From Gammaproteobacteria bacterium UBA3067 (GTDB taxonomy: Bacteria; Pseudomonadota; Gammaproteobacteria; Pseudomonadales; UBA3067), in assembly GCA_002366835.1 (NCBI GenBank), contig DFBZ01000088.1, positions 5,788-37,994 on the forward strand: a stretch of DNA of 32,207 nucleotides, read 5' to 3'. Positions 25,278 through 32,207 of the stretch are shown here, in pieces (positions within the stretch are counted from its first letter, which is position 1; the number at the start of each line of letters is the position of its first letter). The translations under genes were made by a program, and so were the position numbers. Below the pieces are notes generated by a model. The model was not told the DNA's origin, did no database searches, and saw nothing but the letters and a program-made list of their open reading frames with translations.

Positions 25278-26447
25278 ATGTTTGAGTTAGTCGATAACAA
25301 GCCACAAAGTGCGGTGATTAAAGTATTTGGAGTTGGCGGTGGTGGTGGCAACGCCGTTGAGCACATGCTGCAAAACCAAGTGAATGGCGTAGAGTTTATT
25401 TGTGCCAACACCGATGCCCAGGCTTTGCAGGGTTTGCAGTCGCGCACACTTTTGCAGTTGGGTAGTGAAGTGACTAAAGGCCTGGGAGCGGGGGCTGACC
25501 CTGAAGTTGGACGCCAGTCTGCTTTGGAAGACCGTGAAAGAATAGAAGAAGTGCTGGCCGGCACCGATATGCTATTTATTACCGCAGGAATGGGCGGCGG
25601 TACGGGAACGGGTGCTGCACCGATAGTCGCGGATATAGCCAAGGATATGGGTATTTTGACCGTTGCAGTTGTAACCAAGCCCTTTTCTTTCGAAGGCCGT
25701 AAGCGTATGCGAGTGGGCGAGGCTGGAATTGCTGAGCTTTCCCAGCATGTTGATTCCCTCATCACCATTCCAAACGAAAAGCTATTACCGGTGCTTGGGA
25801 AAAATACCAGCCTGTTAGAAGCATTTAAAGAAGCGAACAACGTCCTCTTGGGCGCGGTTCAGGGTATTGCTGATCTCATTATCCGTCCAGGTATGATCAA
25901 TGTTGACTTTGCAGACGTAAGAACGGTGATGTCGGAAATGGGTATGGCAATGATGGGAACGGGTATCGCCACTGGCGAAGATCGCGCCCGTGAAGCGGCT
26001 GAAACGGCGATAAAGAGCCGTTTGCTAGAAGATGTGAACCTGCAAGGCGCTCGCGGTATTCTTGTTAATATTACCGCCGGTGAAGACCTTGGCCTGGGTG
26101 AGTTCTCGGAAGTGGGGGACACCATCGAAGAGTTTGCATCAGATAATGCCACCGTTGTTGTGGGGACCGTTATCGACCCATCAATGGGAGATGACCTTAA
26201 AGTCACAGTGGTTGCCACCGGTTTAGGTGGTTCGGTTGTTGAAGAGGTGCGTGGCGTGAAGCCTGGGGTTCGTGGGATTCCTGTAGAGCGCGATGGAACT
26301 GTGAAGTACAGCGAGCTTGAGCGGCCTGCGATTGACCGCGTTACGGGTAGCAGTGCTGGCTCTCAGCCTGCTGCCACCAATGCAGCACTAGCGCATGACA
26401 TGGATTATCTGGATTTGCCCGCATTTCTACGCCAGCAAGCAGATTAA
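25278..26447 (+). CDS. ftsZ: cell division tubulin-like GTPase FtsZ
   Basis: The 389-residue GTPase polymerises into the Z-ring. The nucleotide-binding loop GVGGGGGNAV is at 18-27, the tubulin signature GGGTGTGAA at 107-115, and the T7 loop with catalytic aspartates in NVDFADVRTVM. A linker of about 50 residues leads to the conserved C-terminal peptide DYLDLPAFLRQQAD, which binds FtsA and ZipA and is nearly identical to that of Escherichia coli. The start has a strong GGGAG ribosome site preceded by a nine-T tract (25249-25257) and an A/T-rich leader, which may raise translation. It ends the cluster before a 305-base gap. Confidence 0.98.
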   Translation: MFELVDNKPQSAVIKVFGVGGGGGNAVEHMLQNQVNGVEFICANTDAQALQGLQSRTLLQLGSEVTKGLGAGADPEVGRQSALEDRERIEEVLAGTDMLFITAGMGGGTGTGAAPIVADIAKDMGILTVAVVTKPFSFEGRKRMRVGEAGIAELSQHVDSLITIPNEKLLPVLGKNTSLLEAFKEANNVLLGAVQGIADLIIRPGMINVDFADVRTVMSEMGMAMMGTGIATGEDRAREAAETAIKSRLLEDVNLQGARGILVNITAGEDLGLGEFSEVGDTIEEFASDNATVVVGTVIDPSMGDDLKVTVVATGLGGSVVEEVRGVKPGVRGIPVERDGTVKYSELERPAIDRVTGSSAGSQPAATNAALAHDMDYLDLPAFLRQQAD

Positions 26448-26471
26448 TAGCGGAAAACTTACCTGCAAAGT

Positions 26472-26504
26472 GCCGATGTTTCCGATACTAGTGGAAGCGT
26501 CGGC
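26472..26504 (+). terminator. hairpin after ftsZ, possible attenuating terminator
   Basis: GCCGATGTTTCC (26472-26483) pairs with GGAAGCGTCGGC (26493-26504) over 12 base pairs, two of them G-U in RNA, with a 9-base loop. Only three T follow directly, with a second T-run about 10 bases later, so termination would be partial at best. Because the G-U pairs do not form in the opposite-strand RNA, the structure favours the ftsZ transcript. Confidence 0.45.
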
Positions 26505-26671
26505 TTTGTCGCGGGTTTTGTTTAAAAGGATACATGTGATGGCGTAAGCACTGTTTCGGCAGTTTTTCAAAAACCTGCTAGAGACAGCTTGCGTTCAGGT
26601 AGTTTAGGCCATACTTGCTATCAATTATGAGATTATTGCTCAACTGACTTTGTTTGAGTGTGAAGTATGCA

Positions 26672-26702
26672 CAAACTGCGGGCTAAGCTGTAAGGCAGTT
26701 TG
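26672..26702 (+). repeat. 8-bp inverted repeat in the lpxC leader
   Basis: CAAACTGC (26672-26679) and GCAGTTTG (26695-26702) are perfect inverted repeats with a 15-base spacer, ending 50 bases before the lpxC ATG. No T-tract follows, so it is not a terminator. It could be an RNA hairpin in the lpxC leader or an operator. Confidence 0.5.
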
Positions 26703-26752
26703 ATAGTATCGTCGGCCGTTTTTCGGGGCGGTAGATTAGAGGGAAAATGACC

Positions 26753-27670
26753 ATGATTCGCCAACGAACACTCCAGAACAGCATTAAAGGTACAGGGATT
26801 GGCTTGCACAGTGGAAGCAAGGTTTATTTAACTTTGCGTCCAGCACCTGTAAATACTGGCATTGTCTTTCGCCGCGTAGACCTCGATCCCGTTGTGGAAA
26901 TAAAGGCAAGCGCTGAAAATGTTGGTGATACGACCCTTTCCACCAATTTGGTTAAAGATGGTGTGCGGGTGCAAACCGTCGAGCATCTCTTGTCAGCCAT
27001 GGCGGGTTTGGGTATTGATAATGCCTATGTCGAATTAACCGCGTCTGAAGTGCCTATTATGGATGGCAGTGCCGGGCCCTTTGTTTTTCTTATTCAAGCC
27101 GCGGGCATCGCAGAGCAGCAAGGTGCGAAAAAGTTTATTCGTATTAACCGTGAAATAAGTGTCAGCGATGGTGATAAAACGGCTACCTTTCTTCCTTTTA
27201 ATGGCTTTAAAGTCGGCTTTGGCATTTCTTTTGACCATCCCGCATTCAAAGACAGCGCGCAGGTAGCATCTGTCGACTTTTCCAGCACCTCCTTTGTGAA
27301 AGAGGTCAGCCGAGCACGAACCTTTGGCTTTATGAAAGATATCGAAGCCTTACGCACGCAGCAATTGGTGCTTGGTGGTAGTGTTGATAATGCGATTGTT
27401 ATTGGTGATGAGGGCGTTCTGAACGAAGACGGGCTGCGTTATGATGATGAGTTCGTAAAGCACAAGGTGCTTGATGCTATTGGTGATCTCTACCTCTTGG
27501 GTTATAGCCTGATTGGTGAGTTTCAGGGGCACAAGTCGGGTCATGCACTAAATAACCTGCTGATTCGTCAGCTTTTAAAAGAACCTGATGCCTGGGATTT
27601 GCTCACTTTTGAAGATGCAGCGAATGCTCCAATTTCCTATATGAAGCCTGCTTTTGCTGCTGAGGCTTAA
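26753..27670 (+). CDS. lpxC: UDP-3-O-acyl-N-acetylglucosamine deacetylase LpxC
   Basis: The 305-residue zinc enzyme catalyses the committed step of lipid A synthesis. Zinc ligands are His78 in VEHLLSAM, His237 and Asp241 in HKVLDAIGDLYLLG; the general acid-base is His264 in GHKSGHALNN; MDGSAGPF is also conserved. I use the second ATG (26753). It gives the family N-terminus MIRQRTLQN and numbering equal to the known Pseudomonas enzyme, and AGAGGG (26738-26743) sits 9 bases away. The first ATG (26747) has only a 3-base gap. In Escherichia coli LpxC is degraded by FtsH, and an FtsH paralogue is encoded in this window. Confidence 0.97.
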   Translation: MIRQRTLQNSIKGTGIGLHSGSKVYLTLRPAPVNTGIVFRRVDLDPVVEIKASAENVGDTTLSTNLVKDGVRVQTVEHLLSAMAGLGIDNAYVELTASEVPIMDGSAGPFVFLIQAAGIAEQQGAKKFIRINREISVSDGDKTATFLPFNGFKVGFGISFDHPAFKDSAQVASVDFSSTSFVKEVSRARTFGFMKDIEALRTQQLVLGGSVDNAIVIGDEGVLNEDGLRYDDEFVKHKVLDAIGDLYLLGYSLIGEFQGHKSGHALNNLLIRQLLKEPDAWDLLTFEDAANAPISYMKPAFAAEA

Positions 27671-27694
27671 GTAAGCCTGCTTGTCTTTTTAAAC

Positions 27695-27722
27695 TAGCGC
27701 CTGACTATTTGTTACGGCGCTA
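27695..27722. terminator. weak hairpin between convergent lpxC and dciA
   Basis: TAGCGCC (27695-27701) and GGCGCTA (27716-27722) pair over 7 bases around a 14-base loop. No good T-run follows on either strand, although T-rich stretches lie nearby. It is the only structure in the 88-base convergent gap, so it may aid termination for both genes. Confidence 0.3.
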
Positions 27723-27758
27723 TGTTCATATCACTTATCCTTTCCTTTTTATTCTGTT

Positions 27759-28241
27759 TTACTCTTGTTCCTCGCTGATGCAGGCATGTTTTGCTAAGCG
27801 CTCTAGTGCGCCTGAAAGCTTTTTATCCTCTTCAAAGTGAGCGGTTTCTATCAAAAGCCGACTATTTTCTCGACTAATTTTTTTTGCCCTGGGTAGGCGG
27901 CGTTTTGCTGTTCTTGTTATCGCACGCAGATTTGTCAGAGTGCTGACCTCCTCAAGCTCACTAAACTCCCGGTGGTTGTGAAGCTTTGAAATCAGGTGTT
28001 TAGAGTGAAAGCGTAGCTTACTGGACCAACTGGCGCTATCGCATAGTATTACCAGTTTTCCATATTCATAGGATGAAACCTGGAAATGGTCTTTGAAAGG
28101 CGGGGGCAGATATTGTGTAACGATTTGTTCCAGTGAGCACAAATAGTGAGCAAATGCTAAAGTGTTATATAGGGGGCTGTTATTGTTGCTGTTATTTGTA
28201 TTTGCCCTGAGCAGTTTGCCGGCTAATTGAGGTTTCTTCAT
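27759..28241 (-). CDS. dciA: DUF721 / DciA-family protein (probable helicase loader)
   Basis: The 160-residue basic protein resembles the DUF721/DciA family. The N-terminal half (about 30-100) shows the KH-like fold pattern with the hydrophobic strand GKLVILCDSASWSSKLRFHS (61-80), a region typical of this family. The C-terminal half is basic (RRLPRAKK) and then acidic, probably flexible. DciA interacts with the replicative helicase DnaB and assists its loading in bacteria lacking DnaC. Conservation is low, and the call leans on position: as I recall, Pseudomonas has a DUF721 gene between lpxC and an M23 peptidase near secA. It is transcribed alone and divergently from the M23 gene. Confidence 0.75.
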   Translation of the reverse strand: MKKPQLAGKLLRANTNNSNNNSPLYNTLAFAHYLCSLEQIVTQYLPPPFKDHFQVSSYEYGKLVILCDSASWSSKLRFHSKHLISKLHNHREFSELEEVSTLTNLRAITRTAKRRLPRAKKISRENSRLLIETAHFEEDKKLSGALERLAKHACISEEQE

Positions 28242-28507
28242 AAGGTGGCCTACCTTCGATAAGAGGGGGGGTTATTGTGCCAGTCTACTTGAAAGCTTGC
28301 TTTATTTTTAATCTACTTTATCATTTGAAAAAATTTTGGCAGCGATTTTGGCTCTATAAAGAGCTTCCCTAAAGAAAGATGGTTTCTTAATTCGCAGAAT
28401 AATCTTCAAGGAATTTGCGTGCAAGTAGCTGATGAATATGCTTATTTACGAAATGGCTATTTATCGGGGCTAATTGTGAGCCTGAAGCACATTGGTAGCG
28501 AAATAAT
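28242..28507. promoter_or_regulatory. divergent region between dciA and M23 peptidase gene
   Basis: The region is AT-rich with a run of seven G near 28265-28271. GCTCT-ATAA-AGAGC (28351-28364) is a 5-bp inverted repeat that overlaps a TATAAA. A TTGAAA (28325-28330) lies 24 bases before it, too far for a standard promoter. No gene is seen. Confidence 0.4.
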
Positions 28508-29443
28508 ATGCAAGTCATACTACTAAGTTCAAAAAATGGTAAGAGTCATAATTTGAGGTTTGGATCCTTGCAGGCGATTGGTGTTCTCGTTCTGTTGGTA
28601 ATTACGACTGTGATAGTAACTTCATACTGTGTCTCCAGCTTTGGTTTAGGAGGTGCTAGTGATAGCAGTATTTCCCTGGTAGGCAATTGGCAGGAAGAGA
28701 TACAAGTTCAAAAGAATAAAGTGGCGGATGCTCAGCGCGAAGTGGATGAGCGAATGCAAGCATTGACTGTTAAAGTTGCCGAAGTGGAAGCAAGAATGAT
28801 TCGTCTTGATGCTTTGGGCGAGCACCTAACTCAGGTGGCAAAGCTCAACAAAGGCGAGTTTGATTTTTCACAGAACCCTGCGGTGGGTGGCCCTGAAGAA
28901 CTAAGCGAGCTAGGGGAGGTTTATCAGAAACCTGAGTTTGCCAATGTGCTTGATGCTATGTCAGCAACCCTCGAAGAGCGTGAGCAGCAATTGGATATTC
29001 TTGAATCCATGTTGGTGAATCGAAATATAAAGGGTAGCTCATACCTTACCGGACGTCCGATTAAAAAGGGATGGTTATCCTCTCACTACGGACATCGCAC
29101 TGACCCCTTTACTGGAAAACTCGCTTGGCACAAAGGTGTAGACTTTGCGGGCAAAGAAGACTCTCCCATTATTTCTGTTGCCGCAGGTGTCGTCACCTGG
29201 TCAGGGGAGCGCTATGGTTATGGTAATTTGGTGGAAGTCAGTCACGGTGATGGCTACGTGACACGTTATGGCCACAATAAAGAAAATATGGTGGAAGTGG
29301 GCGATGTGGTAAAAAAAGGCCAGCAGGTTGCTAAAATGGGCACCACTGGACGCTCGACAGGACACCATGTTCACTTTGAAGTACTCTTGAATGGTAAAGC
29401 GATGAACCCCAAGAATTATATTTATCGCCGCGAGAAAGGCTGA
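28508..29443 (+). CDS. M23-family metallopeptidase, membrane-anchored
   Basis: The 311-residue protein has a short N-terminus, one membrane helix (about 23-45), a periplasmic coiled coil (about 62-115) and a C-terminal LytM/M23 domain (about 185-305). Zinc ligands are His208 and Asp212 in HKGVD and His289 in HVHFE, with His256 and His287 completing the active site, so it should be catalytically active. Family members cut peptide crosslinks in peptidoglycan (as MepM does) or regulate amidases when degenerate (as EnvC and NlpD do); here the intact site favours endopeptidase activity. The ribosome site is weak. A hairpin follows its stop, and secA lies about 300 bases on. As I recall, Pseudomonas has an M23 gene in this place. 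Confidence 0.88.
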   Translation: MQVILLSSKNGKSHNLRFGSLQAIGVLVLLVITTVIVTSYCVSSFGLGGASDSSISLVGNWQEEIQVQKNKVADAQREVDERMQALTVKVAEVEARMIRLDALGEHLTQVAKLNKGEFDFSQNPAVGGPEELSELGEVYQKPEFANVLDAMSATLEEREQQLDILESMLVNRNIKGSSYLTGRPIKKGWLSSHYGHRTDPFTGKLAWHKGVDFAGKEDSPIISVAAGVVTWSGERYGYGNLVEVSHGDGYVTRYGHNKENMVEVGDVVKKGQQVAKMGTTGRSTGHHVHFEVLLNGKAMNPKNYIYRREKG

Positions 29444-29752
29444 TTTCAACAATCTGTTGAGGGTGGGTAGCTTTTCCCGCCCTATTTATCATCCTGGTTA
29501 TTCCCTTTCAGAAAAAAACCTCTATTTAATCTAATTTTATCCTAAAGCTGCTATCCTTGGTGGTTAATAGCTGATGCTACATAGCCAGCTAACCGCAAGA
29601 GCTTGTGTTCACAGTGCTTTATTTTCGGATAATTTTCCAGAACCCATGTAGAATTGCCACTAATTTTAGTTCGCTTAGTACTGGGTAATAATAGCCTGGT
29701 GATTACACTTCCATTACGAACTCTCAACTAATAAAACGATGTGACCGGTAGC
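29444..29752. other. M23-secA intergenic region (309 bases)
   Basis: No supported gene is present. It starts with a GC hairpin (29461-29482) and becomes AT-rich. It has no convincing SecM-like open frame and no arrest motif of SecM type; a 25-codon frame at 29574-29651 lacks a ribosome site. A TTGCCA at 29654 is not matched by a good -10. The secA promoter probably lies here but cannot be placed. Confidence 0.5.
29461..29482 (+). terminator. probable terminator after the M23 gene
   Basis: GGGTGGG (29461-29467) and CCCGCCC (29476-29482) form a 7-bp stem with one G-U pair and an 8-base loop, followed by TATTTATC. It sits 18 bases past the M23 stop. The T-run is interrupted, so efficiency is uncertain. 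Confidence 0.5.
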
Positions 29753-32207
29753 ATGCTAAGTAAAATATTTGGTTCAAAAAATGACCGTCAACTAAAAAAA
29801 ATGAGCAAGACGGTTAAGCGAATAAATAGTTTCGAAGAAGATTTCAAAACACTTTCCGATGAAGCCCTGCAGGCAAAAACTGCTGAATTTAAAGGGCGTC
29901 TCGGTGAAGGAAAAGAAGGCCTGGATGACATCCTGCCGGAAGCGTTTGCGGTGGCACGCGAAGCGGCGGGTCGTGTTATGGAAATGCGGCACTTTGACGT
30001 ACAGATGATAGGGGGCATCACCCTACATCAAGGGCGTATTGCCGAGATGCGTACCGGTGAGGGTAAAACCTTGGTGGCTACGCTGCCTGTTTATCTCAAT
30101 GCACTTTCTGGCGGTGGCGTTCACGTGGTGACCGTTAATGATTACCTTGCCGAGCGTGATGCCTCCTGGATGAGGCCCCTTTATGAGTTTCTTGGTTTAA
30201 GTGTTGGCGTTGTGACCTCCAACCAGGAGGCAGAAGACAAACGTGCAGCTTACGAATCCGATGTGGTCTACGGTACCAATAATGAATTTGGCTTTGACTA
30301 CCTGCGCGACAACATGGCTTTTAGCAAAGAAATGCGCTATCAGCGTGATTTGAGCTTTGCCGTGGTGGATGAAGTAGATTCAATTCTGATTGACGAAGCA
30401 CGTACCCCGCTGATTATTTCCGGCCCCAGCGAAGACAGCTCCGAATTATATCGAAATATCAATAAACTGATTCCAAAACTGAGCCAGCAGGAATTTGTAG
30501 AGCGTTCGGCCACTGACGAGCCGGTTGAAGATACCGGCCATTTTGTTGTGGATGAAAAAACCCGCAATATTGAGCTGACCGAGCTCGGCCACCAGTATGT
30601 GGAAGAGCTTCTGGTGGGTGCTGGCATGCTCACAGAAGGGGAAAGCCTTTATTCGCCCACTAATCTTAATCTTTTTCATCATGTCCATTCTGCGATTAAA
30701 GCCCACGCCCTATTTCAGAAAGACGTGGATTACATCGTTCAAAATAACGAAATTGTTATTGTTGATGAGCACACAGGGCGCACTATGCCTGGTCGACGCT
30801 GGTCGGATGGTATTCATCAGGCGGTAGAAGCAAAAGAAAGCGTTCATATACAAAATGAAAGTCAGACACTTGCCTCAACGACTTTTCAAAATTATTTCAG
30901 GCTTTACGACAAGCTGTCTGGCATGACAGGTACTGCTGACACAGAGGCATTTGAATTTCGTCAGATTTATGCTCTGGACGTGGTGGTTGTTCCTACCCAC
31001 AGAGATATGACAAGAAAAGATTTAAATGACTTGATCTACCTCACCCCAGAAGAAAAATACGAAGCTATTACTGAGGATATTAAAGAGGCTGTTGAGGCTG
31101 GTCGCCCAGTGTTGGTGGGAACAGCTTCCGTCGAAAGCTCAGAGTATGTATCGAGCTTACTTAACAAACAGAAAATAGATCATCAGGTACTTAACGCCAA
31201 ATTTCATCAAAAAGAAGCGGACATCATTGCCCAAGCTGGCCAGCCTGGTCGAGTGACCATTGCAACGAATATGGCGGGTAGGGGAACGGATATTAAGCTG
31301 GGCGGCAACTGGGAAGTTGAAGTCGAGAAGCTGGATAATCCAAGCGAAGCAGATATTTCGGCGCTCAAGGCTCGCTGGCAAGAAACCCACGACAAAGTAC
31401 TCGCCGCTGGCGGATTACAGATTATCGGCACCGAACGGCACGAATCCCGCCGTATTGATAACCAGCTACGTGGCCGCTCTGGTCGCCAGGGTGACCCCGG
31501 TATTTCGCGCTTTTATCTTTCTCTGGAAGATAACCTAATGCGCATATTTGCCTCCGATCGCGTTAAGTCAATGATGCAGAGCCTGGGAATGGAAAAAGGT
31601 GAAGCCATTGAGCACCGCTGGGTGACTCGTTCCATTGAAAATGCCCAGCGTAAAGTGGAAGGCCGTAACTTCGATATGCGGAAATCCTTGCTGGAATATG
31701 ACGACGTGGCAAATGACCAACGTCATGTGGTGTACCAGCAGCGTAATGAAATGCTCGATAGCGAAGATATTTCTGAGGCAGTTATCGGCATTCGTTCAGA
31801 GGTGCTGAATGAAACCATTAGTGAGCACGTTCCCCCGCAAAGTATTGATGAGCAGTGGGATATACCGGGCTTGGAAACTGCGCTGGAAGGAGAGTTTCGC
31901 TTACAACTACCACTTCAAAAGTGGCTGGATGAGGACGACCAGCTAAATGAAGAGGGTTTACGGGATAGGATTCTAGAGGGTTTAATTCAGGCCTACACCG
32001 AAAAAGAGGAAAAGGTTGGCAGTGAAGTGTTCCGCCAATTGGAAAAACAAGTAATGCTGGAAGTGCTTGATCGGCACTGGAAAGAACATCTAGCCAACAT
32101 GGATCACCTACGCCAGGGTATTCACTTGCGTGGTTATGCGCAGAAAAACCCCGAGCAGGAATACAAGTGCGAATCCTTTGAGTTATTTCAGGGTATGCTC
32201 ACTAGTG
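29753..32207 (+). CDS. secA: preprotein translocase ATPase SecA (3' end beyond window)
   Basis: The first 818 codons of SecA are present with no frameshift; the reading frame runs off the window end. The N-terminus MLSKIFGS is typical. Walker A is MRTGEGKT (99-106), the DEAD-like box is DEVDS (206-210) with the usual DEARTPLIISG after it, and RGTDIKLGG and GRSGRQGDPG of the second nucleotide domain follow. Near the window end LDRHWKEHLA and MDHLRQGIHLRGYAQK mark the helical scaffold. SecA drives export through SecYEG and supplies the Sec-dependent barrel protein of this window. The ATG has only a weak upstream ribosome site. The zinc-binding C-terminus lies outside the window. Confidence 0.97.
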   Translation, partial: MLSKIFGSKNDRQLKKMSKTVKRINSFEEDFKTLSDEALQAKTAEFKGRLGEGKEGLDDILPEAFAVAREAAGRVMEMRHFDVQMIGGITLHQGRIAEMRTGEGKTLVATLPVYLNALSGGGVHVVTVNDYLAERDASWMRPLYEFLGLSVGVVTSNQEAEDKRAAYESDVVYGTNNEFGFDYLRDNMAFSKEMRYQRDLSFAVVDEVDSILIDEARTPLIISGPSEDSSELYRNINKLIPKLSQQEFVERSATDEPVEDTGHFVVDEKTRNIELTELGHQYVEELLVGAGMLTEGESLYSPTNLNLFHHVHSAIKAHALFQKDVDYIVQNNEIVIVDEHTGRTMPGRRWSDGIHQAVEAKESVHIQNESQTLASTTFQNYFRLYDKLSGMTGTADTEAFEFRQIYALDVVVVPTHRDMTRKDLNDLIYLTPEEKYEAITEDIKEAVEAGRPVLVGTASVESSEYVSSLLNKQKIDHQVLNAKFHQKEADIIAQAGQPGRVTIATNMAGRGTDIKLGGNWEVEVEKLDNPSEADISALKARWQETHDKVLAAGGLQIIGTERHESRRIDNQLRGRSGRQGDPGISRFYLSLEDNLMRIFASDRVKSMMQSLGMEKGEAIEHRWVTRSIENAQRKVEGRNFDMRKSLLEYDDVANDQRHVVYQQRNEMLDSEDISEAVIGIRSEVLNETISEHVPPQSIDEQWDIPGLETALEGEFRLQLPLQKWLDEDDQLNEEGLRDRILEGLIQAYTEKEEKVGSEVFRQLEKQVMLEVLDRHWKEHLANMDHLRQGIHLRGYAQKNPEQEYKCESFELFQGMLTS

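Larger units (their letters stand above)
26448..26752 (+). promoter_or_regulatory. ftsZ-lpxC intergenic region
   Basis: The gap of 305 bases has no supported gene. It holds two inverted repeats (26472-26504 and 26672-26702) described separately. I see no promoter with good -35 and -10 elements at proper spacing, yet lpxC probably has its own promoter here because the gap is long and the first hairpin may cut readthrough from ftsZ. Confidence 0.5.

Noticed and set aside
25256..25840. 194-codon frame antisense to ftsZ
   Set aside because: It is the longest opposite-strand frame but lies fully over a highly conserved gene, is low-complexity in Ser/Pro, and has no domain.
29574..29651. 25-codon ATG frame upstream of secA, possible SecM-like leader
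   Set aside because: No ribosome site, no signal-peptide-like hydrophobic core, and no arrest motif.
1..32207. CRISPR arrays, tRNA genes, insertion sequences, prophage or defence islands
   Set aside because: I saw no spaced direct repeats, tRNA arms, transposase or integrase motifs, or composition shifts anywhere in the window.

Overview
The window is a chromosomal stretch of a gammaproteobacterium of Pseudomonas/Cellvibrio-like type. The evidence is gene order: rsmI, rnpB and mraZ lead into a complete division and cell-wall (dcw) cluster, followed by lpxC, a DciA-type (DUF721) gene, an M23 peptidase and secA. From memory this matches the order in Pseudomonas aeruginosa. A DciA-type helicase-loader gene instead of dnaC, an mDAP-type MurE (DNPR motif) and LpxC also fit. 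A marine Cellvibrionales-like genus is possible, but I cannot prove genus or species. Base composition and codon use look even, and I see no IS element, prophage, CRISPR array, tRNA or toxin-antitoxin pair.

Layout. Positions 1-8026 are a mixed flank. It holds yajQ, a small protein joining two membrane helices to a cold-shock domain, and a proteolysis block (an FtsH paralogue, a small PGPGW-like membrane protein and a Lon-family protease). A convergently oriented outer-membrane beta-barrel gene and a thiopurine methyltransferase (tpm) gene follow; these two diverge from a shared intergenic region carrying an FNR/ANR-like dyad. Positions 8085-9334 hold rsmI (TTG start) and RNase P RNA. Positions 9573-26447 hold the dcw cluster on one strand: mraZ, rsmH, ftsL, ftsI, murE, murF, mraY, murD, ftsW, murG, murC, ddlB, ftsQ, ftsA, ftsZ. 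Most neighbours from rsmH to ddlB overlap by 1-8 bases or abut, which implies one transcript with translational coupling. Positions 26753-32207 hold lpxC, dciA (opposite strand), an M23 endopeptidase-like gene and the first 818 codons of secA.

How the genes work together: MurC, MurD, MurE, MurF and Ddl build UDP-MurNAc-pentapeptide. MraY and MurG make lipids I and II. FtsW and FtsI polymerise and crosslink septal peptidoglycan, while FtsQ, FtsL, FtsA and FtsZ form the divisome. MraZ is expected to repress the cluster, and an almost textbook operator lies just after a sigma70 promoter in front of it. LpxC commits material to lipid A.

Novelty: most of the window is conserved housekeeping DNA, and I found no clear undescribed multi-gene system. 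The best leads are the membrane-tethered cold-shock protein with a long leader, a possible leaderless start for the FtsH paralogue, the FtsH/PGPGW/Lon-like block, the FNR-like site between the barrel gene and tpm, the MraZ operator, and hairpins in the ftsZ-lpxC gap.
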